A stretch of DNA of 64,000 nt from the NCBI GenBank assembly GCA_029203105.1, contig CP119318.1, positions 1,688,501 through 1,752,500 of the forward strand. Direction: 5' to 3'. The translations under genes were made by a program, and so were the position numbers. The notes below the pieces were generated by a model, which did not search any database, had not been told where the DNA came from, and was given only the letters and a program-made list of their open reading frames with translations. Origin of the DNA: Candidatus Kaistia colombiensis. Its GTDB lineage: Bacteria; Pseudomonadota; Alphaproteobacteria; Rhizobiales; Kaistiaceae. Shown here piece by piece: positions 1-9,434 of this stretch. Within the stretch, counting starts at the first letter, position 1. Each line of letters opens with the position of its first letter.

Positions 1-995
<995 letters not shown>

Positions 996-1027
996 GGGCA
1001 GGGGCAGCTCTGCCGGAGGCTGGTCCC

Positions 1028-1054
1028 TCATCTCTCCCTCTGGGGGAGGTGAGG
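1028..1054. terminator. Hairpin between converging acetoacetyl-CoA synthetase and xseA
   Basis: CTCATCTCTCCC pairs with GGGGGAGGTGAG around a 3-base loop, allowing two G-T pairs. It sits between the two converging stop codons and could end transcription from both sides. Its CTCTCCC/GGGAG core also resembles the second interspersed repeat family of this window (31612-31737 and others). Confidence 0.5.
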
Positions 1055-1066
1055 AAAGCGCCCGAT

Positions 1067-2617
1067 CTAGAACAGGCTTTCCTGCGTCGGCGGCTTTGGC
1101 TTGGCGGCCTTCTTGGGGCGCGGTTCGGCGGCGCCGCCGGCGGCCACGGCGCCGATCTTGCCGTCCTGGAACTCGATCGTCAGTGCCTCGCCGCTGGTGA
1201 TTTGCGACGCCATGCGGACCGTCTTGCCCTCGGCGTCCTTAACGAGCGCGAAGCCGCGCGCCAGGACGCTGCGATAGGAAAGCGTCTCGGCCAAGCGCCA
1301 GGCGCGGTCGAGCCGGTCGCGGTTTTTCTCAACGATGCGGATGAAGGCGCGATTGCCCCGGCTGTCGATCTCGGCAATCTGCACGGCGCCCCGCGAAAGA
1401 CGCTGCGACAGCGGCTCGACGCGCAGGCGGCCGGCGATGCGGGCAAAACCGGCGCGCTTGCGCTCGGCATGAACCTCTAACGCACGACCTTGGCGCTCGC
1501 CCAGAGACTTCAGGCGATCGCGGGCGCGAAGGGTCAGGCGTTCGAGCGAGGCGGGTGACAGGCGGCCGGCCGTGCGCTCCAGCCGACCGCGATGCGCCAG
1601 CGTGTTGGCACCGAGCGCACGGCCGATACGGGCGGCGAGCTCGTCAAAGGAGCGACGTGGAATGGCAAGCAGGTCGTCGAGGCGCGGCAAGGCGCGGGTC
1701 GCGGCGCGCAGTTCGCGGCGACGGCCCTCGACAAGACGCAGCATCGCGCCATCGAGCCGGCGGCCGAGATCACTGACGGACCCGACCAGTTCCGAGCGAA
1801 CGGGAACCGCCATTTCGGCGGCACCGGTCGGCGTCGGCGCGCGCAAATCCGAGACGAAATCGATCAGCGTCGTATCGGTTTCGTGGCCGACGGCGGAGAT
1901 CAGCGGGATCGTCGAGGCGGCAACGGCGCGCACGACGATTTCCTCGTTGAAGCCCCAGAGATCCTCCAGGCTGCCGCCACCGCGCGCGACGATCAGCACA
2001 TCCGGCCGCGGGATCGCGCCGCCGGGCGTCAGCGCGTTGAAACCGGCGATCGCCGCCGCAACTTCAGCCGCCGACGTCTCGCCCTGCACCCGCACGGGCC
2101 AGACCAGCACCTGGACGGGAAAGCGATCGGCGAGGCGATGCAGGATATCGCGAATGACCGCGCCGGTCGGCGAGGTGACGACGCCGATCACGCGCGGCAG
2201 ATAGGGGATCGGCTTCTTGCGGTCCTGGTCGAACACGCCCTCGGCGGCGAGCTTGCGGCGGCGCTCTTCCAGCAGCGCCATCAGCGCGCCGACACCGGCC
2301 GGCTCCAGAGCCTCGATGACGATCTGGTACTTTGACGAGCCGGGGAACGTCGTCAGCTTGCCGGTGGCTATGACCTCCATGCCCTCTTCGGGCCGGAAAC
2401 GCAGCTTGCCGAAATTGCCCTTCCAGATCACCGCCTCGATCTTCGAACGGTCGTCCTTCAGCGCGAAATAGGCGTGGCCCGAGGAATGCGGCCCGCGATA
2501 ACCGGAGATCTCGCCGCGCACGCGGACAAAGCCGAACGCATCCTCGACGGTGCGCTTCAGCGCCATCGAGATTTCGGAGACGGAATATTCGCCGGCGTTG
2601 TGGACGGGATCGGTCAA
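1067..2617 (-). CDS. xseA: Exodeoxyribonuclease VII large subunit
   Basis: Large subunit of exonuclease VII, a cytoplasmic nuclease that degrades single-stranded DNA from both ends with XseB. The N-terminal OB-fold (EYSVSEISMALKRTVEDAFG, then VRGEISGYRGPHSSGHAYF) is followed by the catalytic core with GVVTSPTGAVIRDI, ARGGGSLEDLWGFNEE and SAVGHETDTTL, then a helical segment. The protein is about 516 residues, within the family range. I chose a TTG start at 2617 because AAGGAAGG lies just upstream (2629-2636) and the protein then begins close to the usual EYSVSE start. A GTG at 2683 would add 22 unconserved residues. No xseB is nearby. It diverges from rsmE. Confidence 0.93.
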   Translation of the reverse strand: MTDPVHNAGEYSVSEISMALKRTVEDAFGFVRVRGEISGYRGPHSSGHAYFALKDDRSKIEAVIWKGNFGKLRFRPEEGMEVIATGKLTTFPGSSKYQIVIEALEPAGVGALMALLEERRRKLAAEGVFDQDRKKPIPYLPRVIGVVTSPTGAVIRDILHRLADRFPVQVLVWPVRVQGETSAAEVAAAIAGFNALTPGGAIPRPDVLIVARGGGSLEDLWGFNEEIVVRAVAASTIPLISAVGHETDTTLIDFVSDLRAPTPTGAAEMAVPVRSELVGSVSDLGRRLDGAMLRLVEGRRRELRAATRALPRLDDLLAIPRRSFDELAARIGRALGANTLAHRGRLERTAGRLSPASLERLTLRARDRLKSLGERQGRALEVHAERKRAGFARIAGRLRVEPLSQRLSRGAVQIAEIDSRGNRAFIRIVEKNRDRLDRAWRLAETLSYRSVLARGFALVKDAEGKTVRMASQITSGEALTIEFQDGKIGAVAAGGAAEPRPKKAAKPKPPTQESLF

Positions 2618-2753
2618 GTCGGTCGCGGCCTTCCTTGATTCCGCGCAAAGGCGGCGGGGGCTATCGGCCCTGAATGCCCCCACCGTCGGCGTCGGTCAAG
2701 CCGGACCGCCGCGCCACCTTGCGGCGGGACGATGCTTTGCGTAATCGAAGCGT

Positions 2754-3509
2754 ATGTCGCGCTATGATTTCACCACCCAACGCCTGTTCATCGACGCCCC
2801 GCTTGGCGAGGGCGCCCGCATCGTCATGGACAAGGGCCAGACCAATTATCTGGTCAATGTGCTCCGCATGCGCGAGGGCGACCCGGTCCTGATCTTCAAT
2901 GGCCAGGACGGCGAGTGGCAGGCGACTTTGGCCGAAGCCGGCCGCAAGGGCGCTGTCTTGACCGCCGACGCGCTGTCGCGCGAGCAGACACCAGCCTCGA
3001 CGCTCACCTACCTGTTCGCGCCGATCAAGCAGGCGCGGCTCGATTACATGGTGCAGAAGGCGGTCGAGATGGGCGTCGGCCATATCCGCCCGGTGATCAC
3101 CCGCCGCACGCAGGTGGCGCGGCTGAATGACGAGCGCCTGCGCGCCAACGCCATCGAAGCCGCCGAGCAATGCGGCGTGCTGTCGATCCCCGAGATCGAG
3201 GCGCCGGAACAGCTTGCAAGCCTGCTCGCCCGCTGGTCGAAGGACGAGCCAGAGCGGCGGATCGTCTTCTGTGACGAGGACGAGACAGGCGCCGATCCGG
3301 TGTCGATCCTGCGAGCTTTGCCGAAGGGGCCGCTCGCCGTACTGATCGGTCCCGAGGGCGGGTTCTCGCCGGAGGAGCGCGAGACGCTGCACGCTCTCCC
3401 CTTCGTCACGGCGATCCCGCTAGGCCCCCGCATCCTGCGTGCCGACACGGCTGCGGTCGCCGCGCTCGCTCTGGTGCAGGCGGTCACCGGCGACTGGGTC
3501 GAGAGCTAG
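2754..3509 (+). CDS. rsmE: 16S rRNA (uracil1498-N3)-methyltransferase
   Basis: SPOUT-class methyltransferase that methylates N3 of U1498 in 16S rRNA using S-adenosylmethionine. The N-terminal PUA-like domain (about residues 1-75) is followed by the knotted SPOUT domain with GPEGGFSPEERE (199-210) and LGPRILRADTA (223-233), which form the S-adenosylmethionine-binding knot. At 251 residues it has normal length. It starts at ATG 2754 and diverges from xseA, so the 136-base gap must hold both promoters. Confidence 0.95.
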   Translation: MSRYDFTTQRLFIDAPLGEGARIVMDKGQTNYLVNVLRMREGDPVLIFNGQDGEWQATLAEAGRKGAVLTADALSREQTPASTLTYLFAPIKQARLDYMVQKAVEMGVGHIRPVITRRTQVARLNDERLRANAIEAAEQCGVLSIPEIEAPEQLASLLARWSKDEPERRIVFCDEDETGADPVSILRALPKGPLAVLIGPEGGFSPEERETLHALPFVTAIPLGPRILRADTAAVAALALVQAVTGDWVES

Positions 3510-3543
3510 CCGATCTTTCCCTGTATAGTTGCCAATACACTGC

Positions 3544-3557
3544 TCACGAAATCGTGA
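3544..3557. promoter_or_regulatory. Palindrome upstream of the iron-binding protein gene
   Basis: TCACGA-AA-TCGTGA is an inverted repeat with perfect 6-base arms and a 2-base centre. The spacing is too tight for an RNA hairpin but suits a dimeric repressor. It lies about 220 bases before the Fe(3+)-binding protein gene. An AT-rich stretch closer to the gene (about 3636-3658, containing TTAGAATAAG) loosely resembles iron-responsive Irr boxes. Neither site is proven. Confidence 0.3.
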
Positions 3558-3774
3558 TGATAGCCATCATCCGCAGTTCAACCGTGCCACGTCATTTCGT
3601 AACAAGAGGAAATCGGGGTACTGGACAGTTCTGTCTTGAATTAGAATAAGTCCAATGTCGCATGGAATTGCGTTCAACTGGTTGACCTCTATTCGTGATG
3701 ATGGGATGGAGCCGACGCTCATCGTCGGTACACGTCGGCGATGAGGGGTGTCCCCTGAATGAACGGAGTTCACT

Positions 3775-4809
3775 ATGCTTAGCCTGACCCGCCTGATCCA
3801 GGGCGCTGCCGCCGCTACGCTGCTTGCGACGACCACGCTTTCCGCTCAAGCGGCCGGCGAAGTGAACGTCTACACGACCCGCGAGCCGGGCCTGATCCAG
3901 CCGCTTCTTGATAATTTCTCCAAGGAGTCGGGCATCAAGGCCAATGTGATCTTCGTTAAGGAAGGCCTCGCCGAGCGCGTCGCCACCGAAGGCGCCAATT
4001 CGCCGGCCGACCTGCTCTCGGTTGTCGATTTCGGCAATCTGATCGAGCTTGCCGATCGCGGCCTGACCCAGCCTGTCCAGTCGGCCGTGCTCGAGGAAGC
4101 GATCCCCGCCAATCTGCGCGATGCCGACGGCCAGTGGTACGGCCTGTCGATGCGCGCCCGCGTCATCTACGCTTCGAAGGACCGCGTCCAGGACGAGACG
4201 CTGACCTATGAGGATCTGGCCGACCCGCGCTTCAAGGGCAAGGTCTGCATCCGTTCGGGCCAGCACCCCTACAACACCTCGCTGATCGCGGCCGTGATCG
4301 CCAAGGACGGACCGGATGCCGCCAAGGGCTGGCTGACCGGCGTCAAGGACAACCTCGCCCGCAAGGCAGGCGGCGGCGACCGCGACGTCGCGCGCGACAT
4401 CCTCGCCAATCTCTGCGATGTCGGCGTGGCCAATTCCTACTATGTCGGCCTGATGCGGTCGGGCAAGGGCGGCCCCGAGCAGGTCGAATGGGGCAACGCG
4501 ATCCGCGTCATCCTGCCGACCTTCAAGGACAAGGCCGGCACGCATGTGAACGTTTCGGGCGCGGCGGTTGCCAAGAACGCCCCGAACAAGGAAAACGCCG
4601 TCAAGCTGCTGGAATACCTCGTCTCGCCGGCAGCGCAGGAGATCTACGCCAAGGCGAATTTCGAGTATCCGGTCCGCGCCGGCGTCGCGCCCGATCCGAT
4701 CATCGCCGAACTCGGCACGCTGACGGTCGATCCGACCCCGCTGACGGACGTCGCCAAGCAGCGCAAGCAGGCCAGCGAGCTGGTCGACGTGGTCGGCTTC
4801 GACGGCTGA
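3775..4809 (+). CDS. Fe(3+) ABC transporter substrate-binding protein
   Basis: Periplasmic iron-binding protein of the FbpA/FutA/IdiA type, delivering Fe(3+) to the permease encoded next. A signal peptide spans about residues 1-27 (ending SAQAA). The mature protein starts GEVNVYTTREPGL, the family hallmark. The paired iron-ligand tyrosines are visible as ANSYYVG (Y222, Y223). Length is 344 residues, normal. GGAG sits just ahead of ATG 3775. A 25-base hairpin (4852-4876) separates it from the permease gene. No ATPase gene follows, so the importer needs one from elsewhere. Confidence 0.92.
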   Translation: MLSLTRLIQGAAAATLLATTTLSAQAAGEVNVYTTREPGLIQPLLDNFSKESGIKANVIFVKEGLAERVATEGANSPADLLSVVDFGNLIELADRGLTQPVQSAVLEEAIPANLRDADGQWYGLSMRARVIYASKDRVQDETLTYEDLADPRFKGKVCIRSGQHPYNTSLIAAVIAKDGPDAAKGWLTGVKDNLARKAGGGDRDVARDILANLCDVGVANSYYVGLMRSGKGGPEQVEWGNAIRVILPTFKDKAGTHVNVSGAAVAKNAPNKENAVKLLEYLVSPAAQEIYAKANFEYPVRAGVAPDPIIAELGTLTVDPTPLTDVAKQRKQASELVDVVGFDG

Positions 4810-4851
4810 CCGTCTTCATGCGCCGAACCTACGACTCGAACCGCAAGATTT

Positions 4852-4876
4852 CATGCCCCGGAACCCCCGGGGCATG
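4852..4876 (+). terminator. Intra-operon hairpin between binding-protein and permease genes
   Basis: CATGCCCCGG and CCGGGGCATG form a perfect 10-base stem with loop AACCC. It lies 43 bases after the binding-protein stop and overlaps the possible permease starts (ATG 4853 and 4874). There is no T-tract, so it is better read as an mRNA-stabilising or attenuating structure than as a full terminator. Confidence 0.65.
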
Positions 4877-6562
4877 AGCGATTCCACCATGTCCCTGCCG
4901 CGGCTCCGCTTGGCGCCGGCCCGCTCGGATCGGCCCTGGCGGATCGGCGCCGCACTGATCGCCCTGATCGCGCTGGCCCCGATCGGCGGGCTCGTCTTCT
5001 TCGCCTCGCGCGGTTCCGGCGCGCTATGGCCGCACCTGATCGCCAATGTACTGCCGGCCGCGGCCCGCACGACGGCGCTGCTGCTTCTCGGCGTCGGCAT
5101 CCTCGTCACGGTGCTGGGCATCGGCATGGCCTGGCTGGTGACGGCCTATCGCTTTCCCGGCCGGCGCCTTTTCGAATGGGCGCTGCTGCTGCCGCTCTCG
5201 GTGCCGAGCTACGTCATGGCCTTCGCCTATCTCGACGTGGTGCATCCTGTTGGCCCGCTGCAGACGGGCCTGCGCCATCTCCTCGGCATCAGTGACCCGC
5301 GCGGTCTGCCGTTTCCCGATATCCGCTCGCCCGGCGGCGCTATCCTGCTGCTCGGCCTGATCCTCTATCCCTATGTGTACCTGCCGGTGCGGGCGCTGTT
5401 CGTCATGCAGTCGGCCTCGCTGCTGGAGGCGTCGCGCACGCTGGGCGCCGGCCGCTGGCGCGCCTTCCGCACCGTGGCGCTGCCGCTGGCGCGCCCTGCC
5501 GTTGCCGTCGGCGTCAGCCTGGCGCTGATGGAAGCGCTGAACGACATCGGCGCGTCGGAATTCCTCGGCGTTCGCACGCTGACGGTCGCGATCTACACCA
5601 CCTGGGTGACGCGCTCATCGATCGAGGGCGCCGCGCAGATCGCGTTGGTCATGCTGGCGATCGTCTTCGCCCTCGTGCTGCTCGAACGCCTCGGCCGGCG
5701 CGGCATGAACTATGCCGCTCCGCGCGGCAACGGCCAGCCGATGGCGCAGAAGCTGACGGGCGGCGGTGCCCTCCTTGCCGCGCTTGCCTGCGCGCTGCCG
5801 ATCCTGCTCGGCTTCATTGTGCCGGCGAGCTATCTCATCGTCTCGGCAGCGCGACGCATCGCGCTCGGCGGCCTGCCGGCCGATCTTTGGGTCTGGACCG
5901 GCAATAGCGTCCTCTTCGCCGGCATCGCCGCGGCACTTACCGTAGCTATCGGCCTGTTCCTCGCCACCGCCGGGCGGATGTCGCGCCGGAAATCGTTGCA
6001 CGGCATGATTCGCCTCGCGGGGATCGGCTATGCCATTCCCGGCACGGTGCTAGCCGTCGGGCTGCTGGTGCCGATCGCCGGGCTCGACAACTGGATCGCC
6101 GACGCGGTGAAGAGCGTCTGGGGCCGTTCGCCGGGGCTGATTCTGATGAGCTCCGGCGCGGCGCTGCTGCTGGCCTATTGCCTGCGCTTCCAGGCAATCA
6201 CGATCGGTGGCATCGAATCCGGCTTCAGCCGCATCAGCCCGTCGATCGACATGGCGGCGCGCAGCCTTGGCGCCGGCACGGCCCGGCTTTCGGGCGGTAT
6301 CCATGTGCCGCTGCTGTCGCCGGCCATCGCCGCCGCCGGCCTGCTGGTCTTTGTCGACTGCATGAAGGAACTGCCGGCGACGCTGCTGCTGCGGCCGTTC
6401 AATTTCGAGACGCTGGCGACCTATGTCTATGGCGAGGCAGCGCGCGGCACCTATGAGGATGGCGCGGTGGCGGCGCTGGTCATTGTCATCGCCGGCATGC
6501 TGCCGGTGGCGCTTCTGGCCCGCGCCGGCACCCGCGAGCGGCGGGGGGCGCCGACGGCTTAG
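4874..6562 (+). CDS. Iron ABC transporter permease, fused two-domain (FbpB type)
   Basis: Inner-membrane permease in which two permease domains are fused, as usual for FbpB-type ferric importers. Each half has about six hydrophobic segments, and each carries an EAA-like loop (EASRTLGAGRWRAFRTVALPL in the first; DMAARSLGAGTARLSGGIHVPL in the second). It has about 562 residues. The start is uncertain: ATG 4853 lies in the 5' arm of a strong hairpin, ATG 4874 in its 3' arm, and ATG 4889 just beyond; I use 4874. It converges at its 3' end with a ThDP enzyme gene, so no ATPase gene belongs to this operon. Confidence 0.9.
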   Translation: MSDSTMSLPRLRLAPARSDRPWRIGAALIALIALAPIGGLVFFASRGSGALWPHLIANVLPAAARTTALLLLGVGILVTVLGIGMAWLVTAYRFPGRRLFEWALLLPLSVPSYVMAFAYLDVVHPVGPLQTGLRHLLGISDPRGLPFPDIRSPGGAILLLGLILYPYVYLPVRALFVMQSASLLEASRTLGAGRWRAFRTVALPLARPAVAVGVSLALMEALNDIGASEFLGVRTLTVAIYTTWVTRSSIEGAAQIALVMLAIVFALVLLERLGRRGMNYAAPRGNGQPMAQKLTGGGALLAALACALPILLGFIVPASYLIVSAARRIALGGLPADLWVWTGNSVLFAGIAAALTVAIGLFLATAGRMSRRKSLHGMIRLAGIGYAIPGTVLAVGLLVPIAGLDNWIADAVKSVWGRSPGLILMSSGAALLLAYCLRFQAITIGGIESGFSRISPSIDMAARSLGAGTARLSGGIHVPLLSPAIAAAGLLVFVDCMKELPATLLLRPFNFETLATYVYGEAARGTYEDGAVAALVIVIAGMLPVALLARAGTRERRGAPTA

Positions 6563-6573
6563 CGCCACCGACG

Positions 6574-8250
6574 CTAACCCTTCAGGCGCTTGCCCTTGAT
6601 TTCGTCGATCGTCGCGGAGGGCGAGATCGCCTGCGGGTCGACCTTCACATGCAGGATCGCCGGCTTGCCGCTCGCCTGCGCCCGTTCAAAGGCCGGCCAG
6701 AAGTCTGCCGTCGTCTCCACCGTCTCGCCATGGCCGCCATAGGCGCGAGCAAAGGCGGCGAAGTCCGGATTGACCAGTTTCGTCGCCTCGATCCGGTCCG
6801 GGTAGCTGCGTTCCTGATGGGCGCGAATGGTGCCGTACATGCCGTTGTCGACGACGATGACCAGGATCGCGGCTCCCTCCTGCGCCGCGGTGCCGAATTC
6901 CTGGCCGGTCATCTGGAAACAACCGTCGCCGGCAAAGGCGATCACCGTGCGTTCGGGAAAGCGCAGCTTGGCGGCGACGGCGGCGGGCACGCCATAGCCC
7001 ATCGAGCCGGAGGTCGGCGCCAGCTGGGTCTTCGAGCCGCGGAAGCGGTGATAGCGATGCACCCAGTTGGCGTAGTTGCCGGCGCCGTTGGTGAGGATCG
7101 CATCCTGGGCGAGATGCTCGCGCAGCGTCCGCATCACCGCGCCCATCTCGACGCCGCCGACATTGCGCGGCTTCGGGTCGGACCAGGCGCGATAGGATTC
7201 ATTGGCGGCGCGCGTCTCGGCGCTCCAGGGAATGGTTGCTGGCGGATGCACCGCCTCGAGCTGCGCGGCAAAGCCGTTCGGCGTCGCGTTGATGGCGAGC
7301 GTCGGCCGGTAGACGCGGCCGAGCTCGTCCGAGCCGCCATGCACATGCACCAGCGTCTGCCGCGGCTGCGGGATATCGAGCAGCGTGTAGCCGGAGGAGG
7401 GCATCTCGCTCATCCGCCCACCGACCAGGATCAGCAGGTCGGCCTCCCTGACCCGCTTGGCCAAAGCGGGGTTGATGGCGATGCCGACCTCGCCGGCAAA
7501 ATTCGGATGCTCGTGGTCGAACAGGCCCTGTCGGCGCAGCGAGACGCCGACCGGCAGGTCGAAGCGTTCGGCAAAGCGCTGCATCGAGGCGATCGCCGGG
7601 TCGCTCCAGCACGAGCCGCCGAGCACCAGCAGCGGGCGCTCGGCCTTCCAGAGCATCTTTTGCAACTGTGCCGTCTGGGTCAGGCCCGGATAGGTCTCGA
7701 TCGGCTCCGAGGGCCCGACCGTGCCGACGGCGGCCTTCTCGCGCAGCATGTCCTCCGGCAGCGCCAGCACGACGGGACCGGGGCGGCCCGAGGTCGCGAC
7801 ATGGAAGGCGCGCGAGAGGAATTCGGGAATGCGCGCCGCCTCGTCGATCTCCGCCACCCATTTGACGACGTCGCCGAACATCTGCCGATAGTCGATCTCC
7901 TGGAACGCCTCGCGCTCACGCATCGAGCGGCCGACCTGGCCGATGAACAGGATCATCGGCGTCGAGTCCTGCATGGCGACATGCAGGCCGGCGGCGGCGT
8001 TGGTCGCACCTGGCCCCCGTGTGACAAAGCAGATGCCGGGCCTTCCGGCCATCTTGCCCCAGGCTTCGGCCATCATCGACGCGCCGCCCTCATGCCGCGC
8101 CACCGTCACGGGGATCGCCGAATCATGCAGCGCGTCGAGCACGGCAAGGTAGCTCTCGCCGGGGACGCAGAAGACGCGCTCGACGCCATTGGCCTCCAGC
8201 GCCTCGACGATGAGGCGACCGCCTGTACGGGACGAGATGGCGTCGGACAT
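6574..8250 (-). CDS. Thiamine diphosphate-dependent enzyme, acetolactate synthase-like
   Basis: A full-length member of the acetolactate synthase/benzoylformate decarboxylase family (558 residues). It has the N-terminal pyrimidine-binding domain with the conserved glutamate in ARHEGGASMMAEAWG (E54), a central domain, and the C-terminal diphosphate-binding domain with GDG at 441-443 and the matching Asn at 469. No regulatory IlvN-type subunit is adjacent, so it is probably not the housekeeping acetolactate synthase. It may be a carboligase or 2-oxoacid decarboxylase; the substrate cannot be read from the sequence. It diverges from a secreted-protein gene across a palindrome-rich 150-base gap. 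Confidence 0.85.
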   Translation of the reverse strand: MSDAISSRTGGRLIVEALEANGVERVFCVPGESYLAVLDALHDSAIPVTVARHEGGASMMAEAWGKMAGRPGICFVTRGPGATNAAAGLHVAMQDSTPMILFIGQVGRSMREREAFQEIDYRQMFGDVVKWVAEIDEAARIPEFLSRAFHVATSGRPGPVVLALPEDMLREKAAVGTVGPSEPIETYPGLTQTAQLQKMLWKAERPLLVLGGSCWSDPAIASMQRFAERFDLPVGVSLRRQGLFDHEHPNFAGEVGIAINPALAKRVREADLLILVGGRMSEMPSSGYTLLDIPQPRQTLVHVHGGSDELGRVYRPTLAINATPNGFAAQLEAVHPPATIPWSAETRAANESYRAWSDPKPRNVGGVEMGAVMRTLREHLAQDAILTNGAGNYANWVHRYHRFRGSKTQLAPTSGSMGYGVPAAVAAKLRFPERTVIAFAGDGCFQMTGQEFGTAAQEGAAILVIVVDNGMYGTIRAHQERSYPDRIEATKLVNPDFAAFARAYGGHGETVETTADFWPAFERAQASGKPAILHVKVDPQAISPSATIDEIKGKRLKG

Positions 8251-8285
8251 GAAGGGAAATCCTTGCGAGAGGCGGGGTCATTCGA

Positions 8286-8307
8286 CCCTCCGGTTCGAAC
8301 CGGAGGG
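8286..8307. promoter_or_regulatory. 22-base perfect palindrome in a divergent promoter region
   Basis: The 22 bases read identically on both strands, with arms CCCTCCGGTTC and GAACCGGAGGG. It sits between the divergent ThDP-enzyme gene and the secreted-protein gene. It could be a dimer-binding operator, or a hairpin in the leader of either transcript. Confidence 0.5.
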
Positions 8308-8362
8308 ATCGCGAAAGAGGGGATGGTGGCATCAACTTCTGTTCGGCGAAAGCCGGTGTCGC

Positions 8363-8388
8363 TAGACTGTTGGCACGGGGCCAGTCTA
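8363..8388. promoter_or_regulatory. Inverted repeat just upstream of the secreted-protein start
   Basis: TAGACTG (8363-8369) and CAGTCTA (8382-8388) are perfect 7-base arms separated by 12 bases. The 3' arm ends at the ribosome binding site AAGGA of the gene starting at 8401, so folding or protein binding here could affect expression of that gene. Confidence 0.35.
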
Positions 8389-8400
8389 AGGACGGAAAAA

Positions 8401-9330
8401 TTGCGCAGCGGATCATTTCTCTGGAGGACGAGTCTGGCTGCCATGGCCATGGCGGCGCTCGTGATAGCGTCGTCCACTACGCTGTGGGCCCAGTCGGACC
8501 AGGCCGACGAGGACAAGCCGCTCTATCCGACCGCCGAGTTCGCCGAGGGCGCCAAGGAGGCGACCGTCATCGATTCCGGGATCACGGCGCGGGTGTTCCA
8601 GGAACGGCGGCCGCAGATCGATCCGGATGACGACGTCCCGGTCCTGCAAGTCATCGTGAACGGCAAGATGGTGCTGGAGCATGTCGGTACCGCCTCGGGC
8701 ATGTCTGTGCCGTCGATGAGCGCTTCGATCGTCGACATCGACCCGACCAACAAGAGCAAGGAAGTCTATTTCAGCAGCTATACGGGCGGCGCCCATTGCT
8801 GCTCGGAGGTTGTGGTCGCGACCGAGACCGACAAGGGCTGGGTTGCGGTTCCCGTCGGCGCCTTTGATGGCGATGGCGACTATCTGCAGGACCTGAACGA
8901 CGACGGCGAGGCCGAGATCGTCACGGTCGACAACAATTTCCTCTATACCTTCGACTGCTATGCCTGCAGCGCCGCGCCGCTTGTCATCAAGACGGTGCGC
9001 GACGGCAAACTGGTCGACATCACGACGGAGCCCCGCTTTGCTCGGGCCCATCGGGACTGGCTAAGGCAGCTGGAGGCAGATTCCGATCCGGTCGAGCGCT
9101 GGAAGTCGCCGGGCTTCCTCGCCGGATGGGTTGCCGCCAGCATTCGGGCCGGCGAGGGCGAGCAGGCGTTCAAGCAGCTGCAGAAGCACTGGAACCTCGC
9201 AACCGATCCCGGCGAGGAGACCTGCGTCACCGGCGGTGACATCGACACCTGCGCCGCCAAGGACCGGAAATTGATGAAGTTTCCCGAGCGGCTGAGGCTC
9301 TTCCTCGACCACAATGGCTACCATTTCTGA
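8401..9330 (+). CDS. Secreted protein of unknown function
   Basis: A 309-residue exported protein that I do not recognise. I chose TTG 8401 because AAGGA (8388-8392) lies 8 bases upstream and this start gives a clean signal peptide (basic MRSGSFLWR, a hydrophobic core, and TLWAQ before the cleavage region). The ATGs at 8443 and 8449 would cut into the signal. The mature part has SSYTGGAHCCSEVVV, an FG-GAP-like DGDGDYLQDLNDDGEAEIV stretch, a TFDCYACSAAP segment and further cysteines, which suggests disulfide bonding in the periplasm. Its frame stays open far upstream across the opposite gene, but that upstream part is antisense to real coding sequence. Confidence 0.75.
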   Translation: MRSGSFLWRTSLAAMAMAALVIASSTTLWAQSDQADEDKPLYPTAEFAEGAKEATVIDSGITARVFQERRPQIDPDDDVPVLQVIVNGKMVLEHVGTASGMSVPSMSASIVDIDPTNKSKEVYFSSYTGGAHCCSEVVVATETDKGWVAVPVGAFDGDGDYLQDLNDDGEAEIVTVDNNFLYTFDCYACSAAPLVIKTVRDGKLVDITTEPRFARAHRDWLRQLEADSDPVERWKSPGFLAGWVAASIRAGEGEQAFKQLQKHWNLATDPGEETCVTGGDIDTCAAKDRKLMKFPERLRLFLDHNGYHF

Positions 9331-9434
9331 TTTTTTCATTCTTGAGGCAACGGAAAGCGGGGCCTCGAGCGTTGAAGCCTATGCGGGTGGCTCTGACCGC
9401 GTTCGCGCGTTCTCAAGATATGGGATGGAAAATC

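Noticed and set aside
8286..8307. GGTTCGAACC resembling a tRNA T-loop
   Set aside because: The surrounding sequence does not fold as a tRNA; there are no acceptor, D or anticodon arms. It is the centre of a perfect palindrome.
8371..8376. TGGCAC as a sigma-54 -24 element
   Set aside because: No GC or TTGC -12 element stands at the required spacing.
6649..8400. Long plus-strand open frame running into the secreted-protein gene
   Set aside because: It is antisense to the well-conserved ThDP enzyme and its translation is low-complexity (Gly/Arg/Asp-rich). Only the part from about 8401 has a signal peptide and normal protein composition.
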